The notes: generated from the sequence alone by a model not told the origin. A DNA stretch of 64,000 bases from Ischnura elegans (GCF_921293095.1 NC_060259.1:2666001-2730000), one strand, 5' to 3'. Counted from the first letter of the stretch, positions 1 to 11,391 are shown. Translations and numbers: made by a program.

Positions 1-542
1 TTTTGTTTGATGGTTTTATGAATTTTCCGCGCCGCGGAGGAGTCGGATGCAGTGTGGTCAAGCATAGCCTAGCGGGTTGAACACAAATCGCTACCGAGTA
101 TCGGCTACCGAGCTGGCTAGTAGCATGCTAAGTTAGTAGCTCTTAGTGGCTCACTTAGAAGAATCCATGAATACCATGTCTTAGTAAGCGACTTAAAGGT
201 CTTAGTAGCCGATTAAGTTAGCCGCCCTACTAGCGTGTTTTAGCGGAAATCTATGAATACGGCCGCTAATGTTTATATGTGATTATTTTACATTTTTCCT
301 GTTAAAATTTAAGTGCCCTTAAGACCATATGTAAAATAGAAATTTTACTTGAGAAAGTCTTTCAACAAATGCCCCATATATTTAAATACGATTTTTCGTT
401 CATTTCACATTATATAAATACGTAAGAATGATTCTGCCAAGTTTATTTTGGTATGTGTTTGATGCATAATTAATTGTTTCCAAGGAAAATTCCATGAAGA
501 ATCTCATAACTATTTAAAAACCTTATGAAGAGTGGTAAATTA
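1..542. other. left flank, no gene seen
   Basis: No coding region is recognisable here. The stretch carries one copy of the 190-bp dispersed repeat (described separately) and then AT-rich anonymous sequence up to the Gypsy LTR at 543. Confidence 0.6.
76..265 (+). repeat. 190-bp dispersed repeat, copy A
   Basis: It matches 13912-14101 in the same orientation over exactly 190 bp with roughly ten substitutions (about 94% by eye). The unit is rich in short CTTAGTAGC-like words and appears to be two related halves, because gaatccatgaatacc in the middle resembles aaatctatgaatacgg at the right end. The right end reads ctatgaatacggcc, which is reminiscent of MITE ends, but no matching inverted end is present on the left. 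It may be a truncated MITE or another short interspersed repeat. Confidence 0.75.
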
Positions 543-722
543 TGTTGTATTTGTGCTGGAAATAAATGAGGCTCGATTGGCTCGACCGGCACGCCGCCTG
601 ACCCGGCTTCTCAAGCTGAGTTGTGAGCTAGAAGCCAGTTGCTACCCTATCTGCCGCCGAGCCAGTCGGACTCGCTGAACTGTCAATCACGTGTGTTAAA
701 TCATTGAGCCCGATACACCACA
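543..722 (+). repeat. 5' LTR of the Mag-like Gypsy
   Basis: It starts TGTTGTATTTGTGCTGG and ends GATACACCACA. It is matched by 13139-13319 with about a dozen differences and a 1-bp length difference. Confidence 0.9.
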
Positions 723-723
723 A

Positions 724-737
724 GCGGCGACGAGGAT
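724..737 (+). promoter_or_regulatory. putative tRNA primer-binding site
   Basis: Immediately after the LTR the sequence reads gcggcgacgaggat. It resembles the TGGCGACGAGG-type primer sites of Mag-like elements, thought to be complementary to the 3' end of a serine tRNA. The first base is changed, so the match is imperfect. Confidence 0.45.
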
Positions 738-822
738 AAACTGTGTGGAAACTAGCGTTATGTAACAGATCGATAACGGCTAGGATAAAGGAAGTAATTC
801 TGTGTGATCCAGTAATTCTGAA

Positions 823-1845
823 ATGGCTGGTGTAATAGGCTCGGTTGGCGAGTTTGATAGTACTATAGACACGTGGTCGTCGTATGTCGAACGATTTGAA
901 TTGTTCGTGGAATGTAACGAGATAAATGCGAGTAAGAAAGTGAGGACTCTTTTAACCGTTGTGGGAGTTAAAAAATTTAATTTGATTCGTGATTTGTGCA
1001 CGCCGAACAAACCATCGTCAAAGACGTATAGCGAGTTAGTAAAGCTGGTAGAGGACCATCTTTACCCGGCACCATCATTTATAGCTGAGCGCTACAAATT
1101 CAGCAAGAGAAATCAAAATGAGGGGGAGACGGTAGCTGATTATATCGCAAACCTCAAAAAGCTGTCAATATACTGCCAGTTCGGGTCTTCCTTAAATGAC
1201 TATTTAAGGGATCGCCTAGTAAGTGGCATCAGGAATGAGTCGACGAAACAGCGACAACTTGCAGAGGCCAGCCTGAGTTTCGAGCAGGCAGTGAAGATTG
1301 CCAGCTCAGTGGAGGCAGCAGAGAAGAACGCAGCAGCCTTGGCTGTCCAAGGAGTCGACAACGGCGGCCGAGTACAGCACATCGCATCGTGGAGAGCAAC
1401 GCAAAGGATCAACAACCCTACATCGACCACGTCAAACTCAGTGTCCAGGGATGGTCGTGTGAAGTGTTTCTGTTGTGGGCAAATTGGGCATGTAAAGAAT
1501 CAGTGTAAATTGTATGGTGTTACTTGCCATAAAAGTGGGAAGAAAAACCACATTGCCAAGGTTTGTCGATCGACGAGTGCGATGACAAGTGTGACAACTG
1601 TGCATAGTAATAGTTACGGCTCTTCCAGACCACCAAAATGTAAGTCTTTTAATAAGTCTATGTTAAAGCCAAAACACAATATCGTGGGTTTGGAAAAATG
1701 TTCCGATACGCCGAGTGCTTTTTGTGTGGGAAATCAAGCTGACGATTTTCACATCGAAGATATCCAGCATATGTTTGTCATGTATGAGGAACATATCCTC
1801 TGTCTCTGTCCAGTCCTCGAGGAGAGAGGACGTCCCTTACCGTAG
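823..1845 (+). pseudogene. gag: gag of the Mag-like Gypsy, cut by the CR1 insertion
   Basis: Gag builds the intracellular virus-like particle that packages element RNA. The ORF opens at an ATG about 100 bp after the LTR and is uninterrupted for about 325 codons. The N-terminal two thirds is the capsid-like region (WSSYVERFELFVECNEI near residue 20, then helical segments). Near residues 215-250 there are two zinc knuckles. The first, CFCCGQIGHVKNQC, is a complete CX2CX4HX4C. The second, CHKSGKKNHIAKVC, has Ser where the second Cys should be. The last codons (after about 1795) are probably CR1 5' sequence read in frame, since the protease half resumes in frame at 6288. Gag itself is intact but can no longer be joined to pol. 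Confidence 0.85.
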
Positions 1846-1874
1846 CTCCCTAAGTGGAAATCGAACCGTTGACC

Positions 1875-2960
1875 ATGGTCAGGGAGGGGAGTAAGGTCAC
1901 AGTTTTGAAGTGCTCCGAGTGCAAGAAAAAGCTGAGAAATGGCGTGCAATGTGGGAAGTGCGGGAAATGGTTCCATTTTAAGTGTTCCAGATGTGCGATT
2001 GAGGACTGCATTAAAGAAAAATGGCAGTGTTTTCGATGTAATTCGGAGTCAGACATGTTGCAACTGAAGGAGAAGGAAAGGATTATTAAGAGTCTGAAGG
2101 AGGAGATATCTAGGCTTTCCTCCCAAATGGAAGCGCTGAGTGCGGAAAATGAAGTTTTGGGAATTAAACTTCATCAGAAGGAATGTTGTATTAGTTGCAA
2201 TTCTAGGAGCATTGGTGTTGAGGTTTCTTCGAATGTGCGCGAGGCAGTGACTTCCGAGCGGAGTCAATGCAGGCAAGCAGTTAGGGCGACACAGAAAGCG
2301 GTTGAGGGAGCAGAAACACCCGAAGTTGGGAAGAAGGACGAGAATGAGAAGCCTCCGGAAGAAGTGGCGGAGGAGGGGAAGGAAGCGCTTGCTGTCCCAC
2401 AGATGGGTGGAGTCCTTCCTGGAAGTGCAGTAAGGAAGGGCACCCCAAGGGTTCGAATTATGGGGGACTCACTACTGAGGCATGCTGCGGAGATACCGAG
2501 GCTTAAAGGGTATGTGGTCGATTGTTTCCCTGGTGTGAGAACAGAAGGTCTTGAGAGGATCATTGGAAGAATGAAGACCGAAGAGAAGACTAATGGTGAC
2601 AATGACGAAGTGGTGGTCATTCACGTTGGGACAAATGACGTGAAAAGGGCTAGAACAAGTGACCACGTGGTGGGGTGGGTATGGGATATGTGCACAGCTG
2701 CTAGAACGGCTTTCAGTTCGGCAAAAATAATCATAAGTGGGATTCTGAGAAGGCGAGATGTGCCGGACAGAATCATAGATTATATAAACGAAGGTTTTGA
2801 TTGGGTTTGCAAAATGAAGGGGATGTTCTTTGTGGATCCGAACTGTTGGGTAAAGTCGATCGACCGTGGAAGAGATGGGTTGCATTTAAATAGATCAGGA
2901 TCGCAGAAGTTTGGAAAACTAATTTGTGATGTTGTGGAAATGTATTTGTCGGGAAACTAA
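1875..2960 (+). CDS. CR1-group ORF1: PHD-type zinc finger, coiled coil, SGNH esterase
   Basis: ORF1 of CR1-like elements makes an RNP-associated protein, some with an esterase domain. I start at ATG 1875 (context gaccATGg) because the longer frame opens only with GTG. The protein is about 361 residues. Residues ~10-60 hold a Cys/His finger: C-x2-C pairs, GKWFHFKCSRC, then WQCFRC, PHD-like. Residues ~65-100 are a heptad-rich Glu/Lys/Leu coiled coil. The C-terminal half is an SGNH hydrolase fold with GDSLLR (block I serine), HVGTND (block III) and DGLHLNRSG (block V Asp/His). All catalytic residues are present and there is no stop or frameshift. The substrate is unknown. ORF2 follows after about 100 bp. 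Confidence 0.88.
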   Translation: MVREGSKVTVLKCSECKKKLRNGVQCGKCGKWFHFKCSRCAIEDCIKEKWQCFRCNSESDMLQLKEKERIIKSLKEEISRLSSQMEALSAENEVLGIKLHQKECCISCNSRSIGVEVSSNVREAVTSERSQCRQAVRATQKAVEGAETPEVGKKDENEKPPEEVAEEGKEALAVPQMGGVLPGSAVRKGTPRVRIMGDSLLRHAAEIPRLKGYVVDCFPGVRTEGLERIIGRMKTEEKTNGDNDEVVVIHVGTNDVKRARTSDHVVGWVWDMCTAARTAFSSAKIIISGILRRRDVPDRIIDYINEGFDWVCKMKGMFFVDPNCWVKSIDRGRDGLHLNRSGSQKFGKLICDVVEMYLSGN

Positions 2961-3058
2961 AGAAGGGACTTGGTGGTGATGATCATAATGTTGATCACAG
3001 TGGGAAAGTTATTGTGAAGGGTGAATTGGAAGGTACAGGGAAAAAATATTGTAATGAA

Positions 3059-6000
3059 ATGAGTGAGTCCGTTTCAGACGGGAGTGAAGGTCCCTATATG
3101 GATACTGGGAAAGGAAATACACTAAGGTGCAGTAGTGCAAGTGATACAGACGTAATAGAGACGTTACCAGGAGGTGTTGAACAAATAGGAGAGTTCTACA
3201 GCGATGTAAATACGCTAAGGTGCAGCACATCGGCGAGAAATGTCACTATCCCCAATACTTCACAGCACCAAGTTTCCAAACTTCTAACGTGTGAAGGAGG
3301 TGGAAAATGTCTTGGAGATGCAGGTAAGGGCTTAGCAATTTTGCAGGTTAATTGTCGAAGCATTCTAAATAAGGTTAGGGAATTTGAAACGTTGGTCGAT
3401 GCATGTAATCCCGACATTGTGGTCGGTACGGAATCTTGGCTTGGTGATCATATCATGTCAAACGAGATATTTCCAAGAGATTTTACGACATATAGAAGGG
3501 ACAGGAATAGTCGTGGAGGAGGGATATTTATTTGTGTAAACAAAAAGTTAATTAGCACTCAGGAATGGGTAAGGGATGATTGTGAAATGATGTGCGTAAA
3601 ACTAAAGAGTGGAAACGGAAAGAAAAATTTTAAAATTATTGCCTTGTACAGAAGTCCCAACGAAGGAATGCATGCAATGGACGTTTTAGCGGAGGTATGC
3701 TCGGAAAGTCCATCGGATTATACTCTGATAGCAGGGGATTTAAACCTTCCGGGAATTGAATGGTCAAACGACGTGGCCACGGTCGGGGGAGGGAGGGCGC
3801 AGGAAACTGCTAATCGTCTCATAAAAGAAGAGGGCTTTGTGCAGGTTGTAGACAAACCCACCCGAGGGGCGAACACCCTAGACGTCATGCTGATGAGACC
3901 AGACAACTTGAATAGGGAAGTAGACATTATTCCGGGAATAAGTGACCACTCAGCTGTATGTCTTCAGCTAAACTGGGAAAAGTGTAGTGGCAAAGGGATA
4001 AGAAAAACAGTATGGCAATACAACCGAGCCGATACCAATGCATTTCAGAGTTTTCTGAGAAGTAGATATTTGGGGTGGGTAAGCAAAGGTAAAAACGTTG
4101 AGGAAATTTGGGATTCTTTCAAGGATATACTAGAAGAGGGGTTGCGTACTTTTGTTCCGATAAGAATTCTCAAAGAAAATACCAATCCGGAGTACTACAA
4201 CAACAAAATTAGGTCATTAAAAAAAAGGGTAAGGTCGAGTCACAAAAAACGCAATTTGAGTAGTGATTCAATGGTAAATTATAGAAAACTATGCAGAGAA
4301 TTGAACAGGGAAAAGAAAATTGCCAAGGAAGTTTTTTTACAAAATATTATCTCACAAGATAATGGAAACAGGTTTTATAAGTATCTTAGAAGAAGAAAGG
4401 ACAACAGAGAAAATATACCGGTTTTGAAAAATGGGGACGGAAATTTAATCACTAACGACAAGGAGAAGGCAAATGCTCTGAACAAATGGTACGCAAGTGT
4501 TTTCACACATGCAGCAAAGCAAGTAGACACTTTGGGCTTGGAACTCAGCTTCCAAGACTTTCAGAGAGAAACAAACGTAGTATGTAACGCAAATGTAAAA
4601 TGCATTAAAACTTCGAATTCTGAGATCTGTAAAAAAATTAGTAAAATGAGGAAGAATAAATCAGTTGGGCCAGATGGCATATCAATAGATTTACTCAAAA
4701 TGGGAGGCAGTGAAATTTCAAAATATGTGAAACATTTATTCAATGCTACGATAAATAACAAAGTTCTACCCAAGGATTGGAAAAAAGCATACGTAACACC
4801 CATCTTTAAAGGAGGAGATAAGGGATTGGTTGAAAACTACAGACCGGTTAGTTTGACGTCAACAGTGTGCAAATTAATAGAAAAGATAATTGCTGATTAT
4901 CTTTGGGAACTATGGGAGAGCACCGACTGGTTGTTCAATTTTCAACATGGGTATAGAAAGGGGCACTCCTGCGAAACGCAACTACTGGGTTTTTGCCAAG
5001 AAATTGCAGACTCTATGGATGAAGGGATAGAAGTGGATGCAATAATTGTCGACCTGTCAAAAGCATTCGAAAAAGTAGAGCACAATCGGCTTTTAGAAAA
5101 AATGAGAAAATTACCACCTCAAACAGACAGTAGACTGTATTTTTGGGTCGAAAATTTCCTGAAGGGTCGAACGCAAAAGGTTAAAGTGGGTGAAATGTGC
5201 TCCGAAGAAGCACAAGTAACGTCGGGTGTCCCACAAGGTAGCGTCCTTGGACCGCTTTTATTCTTAATTTATATAAATGACCTCCCAAATAGCATTAACT
5301 CCCATATTAGGCTTTTCGCAGATGACTGCATCATTTACAGGAGAATAGAAAGGGAAAGCGATCGAGAAGTGCTTCAAAATGACATAAATAAAATGACAGT
5401 TTGGGTGTCAAAAAATGGAATGGACATAAACGTAAAAAAGTGTAAATTTATAACTTTTAGTAGGAAACTAAATGGACCTAGGAGAGAATATTTATATTCA
5501 GGGACGGTTATTCCAAAAAGTGACCGATGTAAATACTTAGGGGTGTATTTAATGAAAGATTTAGGGTGGGAGGCAAATGTCGAACAATTAACAAAAAAGG
5601 CGTTCAAAACGTTACATTGGGTGATGAGGAATCTTAAGGAAAGTGATCGAACTACAAAGGAGAAGGCGTATAAGACATTAATCCGGCCGATTTTAGAGTA
5701 CGCGTCACTAGTGTGGGACCCGTATGAAAAGGGACAAACAGAATCCATCGAGAAGGTGCAAAGAAAGGCAGCAAGGTACGTCATGGGGAAACACAAAAAG
5801 ACCGAAAGTGTCGGTAAAATGCTGAAAGAACTGGGATGGGACACACTAGAACGGAGAAGAAAAATAAATAGGCTTTGCGCACTCTTCCGCACACTGAAAG
5901 GGGAAAAGGCATGGGGGGAACTTCGGAGGAAGATTGAATACCCCAGCTATATTGGTAGGCATGATCACCAATTCAAGATGAAATGCCGGCCGCAAAGGAC

Positions 6001-6136
6001 TAATGTAAAGAAATTCTCGTACCTTAACAGGACGATTACGGAATGGAATAGACTCCCTGCAGAACTGTTTAAGCCCTACCCTAACAACGTAAGGATTTTC
6101 AAAAAGAGGTGTAGAGGATTAATATTGGAAAATTAA
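3059..6136 (+). CDS. CR1-group ORF2: apurinic-type endonuclease and reverse transcriptase
   Basis: ORF2 nicks the target and copies the element RNA in place (target-primed reverse transcription). I start at the first in-frame ATG, 3059 (about 1025 aa). The upstream frame to 3014 opens only with GTG. The endonuclease begins near residue 93 (QVNCRS, E at about 125 in VVGTESWL, AGDLNLPG near 226, GISDHSA near 295). The RT follows, with IFKGGD...NYRPVSLTS, FQHGYRKGHSCETQ, VDLSKAFEKVEHNRLL, SGVPQGSVLGPLLF and the catalytic LFADDCIIYR near residue 753. The C-terminal tail includes LIRPILEYASLVWDP and KVQRKAARYV, usual for the CR1/L2 group. The frame is open throughout and key residues are present, so it may encode an active enzyme. 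Confidence 0.92.
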   Translation: MSESVSDGSEGPYMDTGKGNTLRCSSASDTDVIETLPGGVEQIGEFYSDVNTLRCSTSARNVTIPNTSQHQVSKLLTCEGGGKCLGDAGKGLAILQVNCRSILNKVREFETLVDACNPDIVVGTESWLGDHIMSNEIFPRDFTTYRRDRNSRGGGIFICVNKKLISTQEWVRDDCEMMCVKLKSGNGKKNFKIIALYRSPNEGMHAMDVLAEVCSESPSDYTLIAGDLNLPGIEWSNDVATVGGGRAQETANRLIKEEGFVQVVDKPTRGANTLDVMLMRPDNLNREVDIIPGISDHSAVCLQLNWEKCSGKGIRKTVWQYNRADTNAFQSFLRSRYLGWVSKGKNVEEIWDSFKDILEEGLRTFVPIRILKENTNPEYYNNKIRSLKKRVRSSHKKRNLSSDSMVNYRKLCRELNREKKIAKEVFLQNIISQDNGNRFYKYLRRRKDNRENIPVLKNGDGNLITNDKEKANALNKWYASVFTHAAKQVDTLGLELSFQDFQRETNVVCNANVKCIKTSNSEICKKISKMRKNKSVGPDGISIDLLKMGGSEISKYVKHLFNATINNKVLPKDWKKAYVTPIFKGGDKGLVENYRPVSLTSTVCKLIEKIIADYLWELWESTDWLFNFQHGYRKGHSCETQLLGFCQEIADSMDEGIEVDAIIVDLSKAFEKVEHNRLLEKMRKLPPQTDSRLYFWVENFLKGRTQKVKVGEMCSEEAQVTSGVPQGSVLGPLLFLIYINDLPNSINSHIRLFADDCIIYRRIERESDREVLQNDINKMTVWVSKNGMDINVKKCKFITFSRKLNGPRREYLYSGTVIPKSDRCKYLGVYLMKDLGWEANVEQLTKKAFKTLHWVMRNLKESDRTTKEKAYKTLIRPILEYASLVWDPYEKGQTESIEKVQRKAARYVMGKHKKTESVGKMLKELGWDTLERRRKINRLCALFRTLKGEKAWGELRRKIEYPSYIGRHDHQFKMKCRPQRTNVKKFSYLNRTITEWNRLPAELFKPYPNNVRIFKKRCRGLILEN

Positions 6137-6267
6137 TATCACTGAATTTTTATACTTTCCAGTTTCATTTTGGTAATGTATTTCTCATTTGCTATATTTT
6201 TGTTTTTCTTTTTATTTTGTATAACCTGTTACCACCTGGCAAATAGCCAACTTGTAACTTGTACTAT

Positions 6268-6285
6268 ATAATAATAATAATAATA
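6268..6285 (+). repeat. (ATA)6 microsatellite at the CR1-group 3' end
   Basis: Six perfect ATA units directly precede the point where Gypsy pol sequence resumes. Such a 3' microsatellite is the recognised end of CR1/L2-type elements and marks the insertion boundary. Confidence 0.85.
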
Positions 6286-6287
6286 CC

Positions 6288-7984
6288 GAGAAAGTCAAAG
6301 TTGACCCAATAAGGGTAAATATTGTCGTTCTGGGTGAAATGACTACGTTCGAAGTAGACACAGGAGCAAGTGTGACTGTCATTAGTGATAGATTTTACGA
6401 GAATAATCTAAGTTCTTGTACGATTTACCCTAGCGAGTTAAAGCTATGTTCCTATACCAATCAACCGATTGTTCCAATTGGTAAAATTAAAGTCAAGGTC
6501 AGCTATCAGAATGTAAATAAACTTCTTGATATGTATGTAATCCAAGGGGGATCACATCCGTTAATAGGACGTGATTGGCTTAAAATATTGGGCATAGACA
6601 TTTCCTTCAAAAATAAATCCGATCTGTACTGAATTAGCGATTCAAGTAAAATATTTGATAACTTTGATTTAATGGTTAACACTTTAGTAAAAAAGTTCCC
6701 TGAAGTTTTTACCAATAAATTAGGCCAGCACAAAGGCGAACCAGTAGAATAAATTCTTAAAGAGAGTGCTAAGCCGAAATATTTCAAGCCAAGACCCATT
6801 CCCTTTTCCTTGAAGTCAAAGGTTGAGAGCGAATTGCAACGTCTAGTGGACGAAAAAGTGTTAATGTCTGTACGTAGCTGTAATTGGGGTACGCCAATTG
6901 TGCCCGTGTTAAAAGCTAATGGTGACATCAGAATCTGTGGGGATTTTAAGGTCACATTAAACCAGTATTTGGAGGTTGATAAATACCCCATACCTCGCAT
7001 TGAGGATTTATTGGTAAGCATGCATAAAGGTAGGCATTTTAGCAAAATTGATTTAAGCAATGCATTTATGCAATTGACCTTAGATTCTGAGTCACAAAAG
7101 CTTTGTACTATTAGCACACACAAGGGTCTCTTCTCTTATTGCAGAGTGCCCTATGGTATTTCGAGTGCTCCAGGAGTATTTCAAAAGGCCATTGAACAAA
7201 CCTTAGCAGGGTTAGAAGGTACTGTTGTGTTTTTAGATGACATTTTGGTTAGTGCACCGGATACTAAAACTCATTATGAGCGATTGGAGGCTGCGTGTAA
7301 ACGTCTTAGCGAATGTGGTCTTACAGTAAAAAAGGAAAAATGTAAATTTTTTGCAAGTAAGGTTGAATATTTAGGGTTTAAAATTGATAAAGACGGATTG
7401 CACACATCCCAAGATAAAGTAGCTGCGATTGAGAATGCAGCCACACCAAAATCAGTCAATGAAGTTCGAGCATTTATTGGTCTTGTGAATTATTATGCTA
7501 AGTTTATTAAAAACATGTCAACCATTTTAAATCCTATGTATAAACTTCTACGTAAAGATGTTCCGTTCAAATTTGGCAAAGACTGTCTTTATGCATTCAA
7601 TGAAGTAAAGAAAATCTTGACGCAAGCACCTGTGTTGGCACACTATGATCCAACACTGCCCGTGAAATTGGCAGTTGACGCCAGCTCCACCGGACTTGGT
7701 GCTGTTTTAAGCATAGTCACTCAGGAGGGTGTCGAAAGGCCAGTTGCATTTCATTCGCGAACCTTATCTCCTGCCGAATGTGGGTACTCGCAGATAGATA
7801 AGGAGGCATTAGCTGTTGTTTTTGGCGTCAAGAAGTTCAACCAATATTTGTACGGACGGAAGTTTACTTGATGTACCGATCACAGACCCTTAGTAAGCGT
7901 TTTCGGCCCAAAAACGGGATTACCTGTTTTTGCCGCGAGTAGACTGCAGAGATATGCTTTGTTTTTATCAGGGTATAATTTTGA
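6288..7984 (+). pseudogene. pol: Mag-like Gypsy pol part 1: protease, RT, RNase H start
   Basis: The aspartic protease is at about 6339-6632 (FEVDTGASVTVI active site, LIGRDWLK flap end). RT is at about 6830-7350 (CDFK-type motif changed to CGDFK, KIDLSNAFMQLTL, PYGISSAPGVFQ, FLDDILVSAP). RNase H is at about 7670-7870 (LAVDASSTGLGAVL, KEALAVVFGVKKF). In-frame stops interrupt it near 6630, near 6750 and at 7870, where a Leu codon in the GRKFT...TDHRPL stretch has become TGA. Reading after the stop continues to GYNF at about 7984, where the RTE element interrupts pol. It cannot be translated as a polyprotein. Confidence 0.88.
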
Positions 7985-7985
7985 T

Positions 7986-10900
7986 CTCACGGCCGAGCTG
8001 AAAGCCACCGAGTACGTCCACCAGGTTGCGGATGGTGGGTCGACCTTTAGATATAGAGGTTAGCTGCGAGATAAGCGAGTTCTCTCGTCGAATAAGCAGT
8101 CGTGGACAAAAAGCGGCGGTATTCTGAGGGGGTACTGGGCTACCCTTGGGTAAGGTAGACCATTTAAAAGATACCAAAACCTGTGAAGATACCGTGACTT
8201 GGCGACTGGGGGCCGCCAACAATTATGCCTCTCATCACCCGGGGGAGAGGGCAGCAGCTCTTCTTCACATGTGCGAAGGTGGAGACCATACTGGTCGGTA
8301 CAGCGACACACATTCCACTACGGGCGTGGTAACATTTACTTTAACGGCTGTAGTACTGCGTTGTGGAAGGCAAAGGGAAACCACCACATTATCATCCCGA
8401 GGGTTAGCAGCAACTCCACTCAATTTATATAATGACATGATGGAATTCTCTCGGGTAAAATATTCCGGAGGTAAACTAGTCCCCCATTCGGATCTCCGGG
8501 CGGGGACTACTCGAGAGGGTACATCGGTCTAACGAGATAGAATGTAACGGATAGGAACATGGAACGTCAGATCACTTCGTACCTGCGGTAAGCTAGAGAA
8601 CTTGAAGGTGGAGATGCGAAGAATGAACCTCGATGTATTAGGCATCAGCGAAATGAAGTGGCCCCAGGAAGGAGACTTTTGGAGTGGAAGCTACAGAATG
8701 ATACACACGGGATCGCTAAATGGTAATGCTGGAGTAGGCATAATGCTTAGAAAGAGCGCCGGGATGCGTGTTAAAAGCTACCTGCAGTTTAATGAAAGGA
8801 TAGTAATGGTGAAGATAGATACTAAACCCGTAGCTACTGTAGTGGTACAGGTTTACATGCCTACGTCAGATTATGAAGACGAAGAAGTGGAAGATGTCTA
8901 CCAAGATATAGCGGAAGTTATCAAGCAGGTTAGAGGGGAAGAAAATCTTATTATTTTAGGTGACTGGAACGCCGTCGTCGGCGAACGTCAAGACGGAATA
9001 ATAACTGGGAAATATGGGTTGGGTAACCGAAATGAAAGAGGAGAAAGGCTACTTGAATTCTGCACGGAGCACAGGCTAGTGGTTGCCAACACTTTATTCA
9101 AAAATCCCCTGCGAAGAAGATACTCGTGGAAGATGCCAGGAGACCGTAGAAGATTCCAAATCGAGTACATTCTAATGACACAAAGATTCAGGAATCACGT
9201 GAAGGACTGCAAAAGTTATGCAGGGGCAGATATCGATAGTAACCATAATTTAGTTATGATGAAATGCCACCTTAAATTTAAAAAGTTGAAGAAAGCCGTG
9301 AAAAACATATTGCAGGTTGAAAAATTGAGGGAGGTTCAGCATTAACTGGCTTTTAAAGAGGCTGTAGAAAATAAAATAGGGGAGGATACGACCAACAAAC
9401 CAATGGAAGAGAGTTGGAAAACTATTAGTAGTGGTCTGCAGGCGGAATCTGAGGAAGTTCTTGGTAAAAGAAGAGTCTTATGAAAAAACCATGGATCACG
9501 CAGGAAGTATTAGATCTTATTGAAGAAAGAAGAAAATACAAGGCTGCGAAAACAGAGGAAGGACAGAATCGTTACAAGAGAATAAGGAACGAAATATGTC
9601 GTAAAGCGTGGAAGGCTAGAGAAACGTGGATGAAAAGCATTTGCGAAGACGTGCAAAACAATCTGAAACATGGAAAAGTAGAGGCCGCTTATAGGATAGC
9701 GTAGAACCACTTTAAGGAAAGATGTAATACCCTTAGGGACAAAAACGGAGAACTATTGATTGAAAACGAAGAAAAAGGGAAGAGATGGCAGGAATATCTG
9801 GAAGATTTGTACAAAGGAAGTCCCCTCAGAACGATGCTATCGAAAACGAGAGGGAAGTGGATACCGATGATATGAGAGCCCCAATTTTAATATCGGAATT
9901 TGATGCGGCTGTAAGAGACCTCAGGATAAACAAAGCGTCTGGCATTGATGACATTCCTGCAGAGCTAATTAAAAATTCAGGAGAGAAGACGTTGAACAAG
10001 CTATACAAAATCATAAGTGAAATGTATACGACAGGTGAGATACCAAAGGATTTCGAGAGGAACATTATAATCCCTGTTCCTAAGAAGAAAAGAGCGGAGA
10101 AGTGCGAAGATTTTAGGACCATAAGCCTTACTACACATGCGTCAAAGATACTGACAAGGATCATCTATAGAAGAATAGAACGAAAAGCAGAAGAGTACTT
10201 GGATGAGGACCAATTTGGATTCAGAAAAAAACAAAGACACAAGGGAAGCAATATTGGCCCTAAGACTGCTCATAGAGAAGAGAATGGAAGAGAACAAGCC
10301 AACATTCGTTGCGTTTGTGGACTGAGACATTTGACAACGTGGATTGGAGCACAATGCTTGGAATCCTAAAGGAAATTGGAGTTCTTTATAATGGCAGAAG
10401 AATCACCCACAGTTTATACAATAACCAAGTAGCTGTGATAAAATCAGGGCACTGCTGTGAAGAAGCAAGAATTAAGAAAGGAGTGCGACAAGGCTGTACA
10501 TTGTCATCCGTAATTTTCAACGTTTACATGGAAAAAGCAATTAATGAAATCAAAGACAAGGAATTGGGAGTGAATATCCATGGAGAAAAATATAGCATGC
10601 TAAGATTTGCCAATGACATAGCCGTTATAGCAGAAACAGAGAAGGATTTGAAAAATATTCTGGCTAATATGGGTAGGGCAATGAGTAGATATCATCCGAA
10701 AATAAGCACGAAGAAAACCAAGATCTTAGTATGCAGCAGAAGAGAAGAAGTCAAGACCAACATTAAAATAGGGAGGCAAAAAGTTATGGAGGTGGATGAA
10801 TTCTATTATTTGGGAAGCAAGATAACTAGTGACGGGAGAAGCAAGAAAGAAATTATCAGCAGAATAGCCCAGGAGAAGAGAGCATTCCACCAAAAGAGAG

Positions 10901-11386
10901 ACCTGCTTACAGCGGGAAACTAAAATATAGAAGTAAAGAATCAATTTATAAGAACCTACACCTGGAGTATGCTCCTATACGGAAGTGAGGCATGGACAAC
11001 GACCGCAGCGGAGAAAGCAAGGATAGAGGCCTTTGAAATGTGGTGCTACAGAAGAATGATGAAAATCAAATGGATCGACCGAGTTAGTAACGAGGAAGTC
11101 CTAAGAAGGGTAGGAGAGAAGAGAAGCCTCATGAAAAGCTTAATAAGAAGACGGAACAACCTTATAGGCCACATCTTGAGACATGATGGCCTGATGAAGA
11201 CAATCGTCGAAAGGCAAGTGGAAGGCAAGAATGGAAAAGGAAGACCTCGGACAAAATATATGGAACAAGTACAGAGAGATGTGAAAGAGAAGAAATACGT
11301 AGTTGTGAAAAGATTAGCTGATAGGAGAACTGAGTGTAGAGCTGCGTCAAACCAATCCTAGGATTGTTGACCACTGATGATGAATG
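7986..11386 (+). mobile_element. RTE-type non-LTR retrotransposon nested in Gypsy pol
   Basis: Gypsy pol stops at tataattttgat and resumes at gttcagtacg. Both sides carry ttgat (7981-7985 and 11387-11391), which I take as a short target-site duplication. The insert is about 3.4 kb with a roughly 570-bp 5' region that recurs inverted at 29535-29981, one decayed endonuclease-RT ORF, and a 3' end of tgatgatg-like repeats as in RTE elements. The same family is represented at 39306-40845. Confidence 0.88.
8551..11361 (+). pseudogene. RTE endonuclease and reverse transcriptase, broken
   Basis: The endonuclease starts with RIGTWNVRSLRT (about 8551, upstream of the first Met) and runs to about 9345: ISEMKW, LGDWNAVVGE, SNHNLVMMKC (a DHN-type motif with D changed to N). 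RT follows with GIDDIPAELIK near 9930, DQFGFRK near 10210, VRQGCTLSSVIFN near 10485 and LRFANDIAVIAE near 10600. The catalytic FADD is changed to FAND. The C-terminus has LLYGSEAWT and RRNNLIGHILRHDGL, typical of this RTE group. It is disrupted by a stop at 9345, stops near 9700 and 10920, and a frameshift near 10240-10310. It is an inactive copy. Confidence 0.88.
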
Positions 11387-11391
11387 TTGAT

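Larger units (their letters stand above)
1795..6285 (+). mobile_element. CR1/L2-group non-LTR retrotransposon, apparently near full length
   Basis: It has two long open ORFs, a short AT-rich 3' UTR and a 3' end of six ATA repeats, typical of CR1/L2-group elements, which end in microsatellites instead of poly(A). It is inserted in the gag-protease boundary of the Mag-like Gypsy. The 5' limit is estimated from where gag-like sequence stops and is uncertain by about 50 bp. No clear target-site duplication is visible. The open ORFs contrast with the decayed host element, so this is the younger insertion. Confidence 0.85.
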
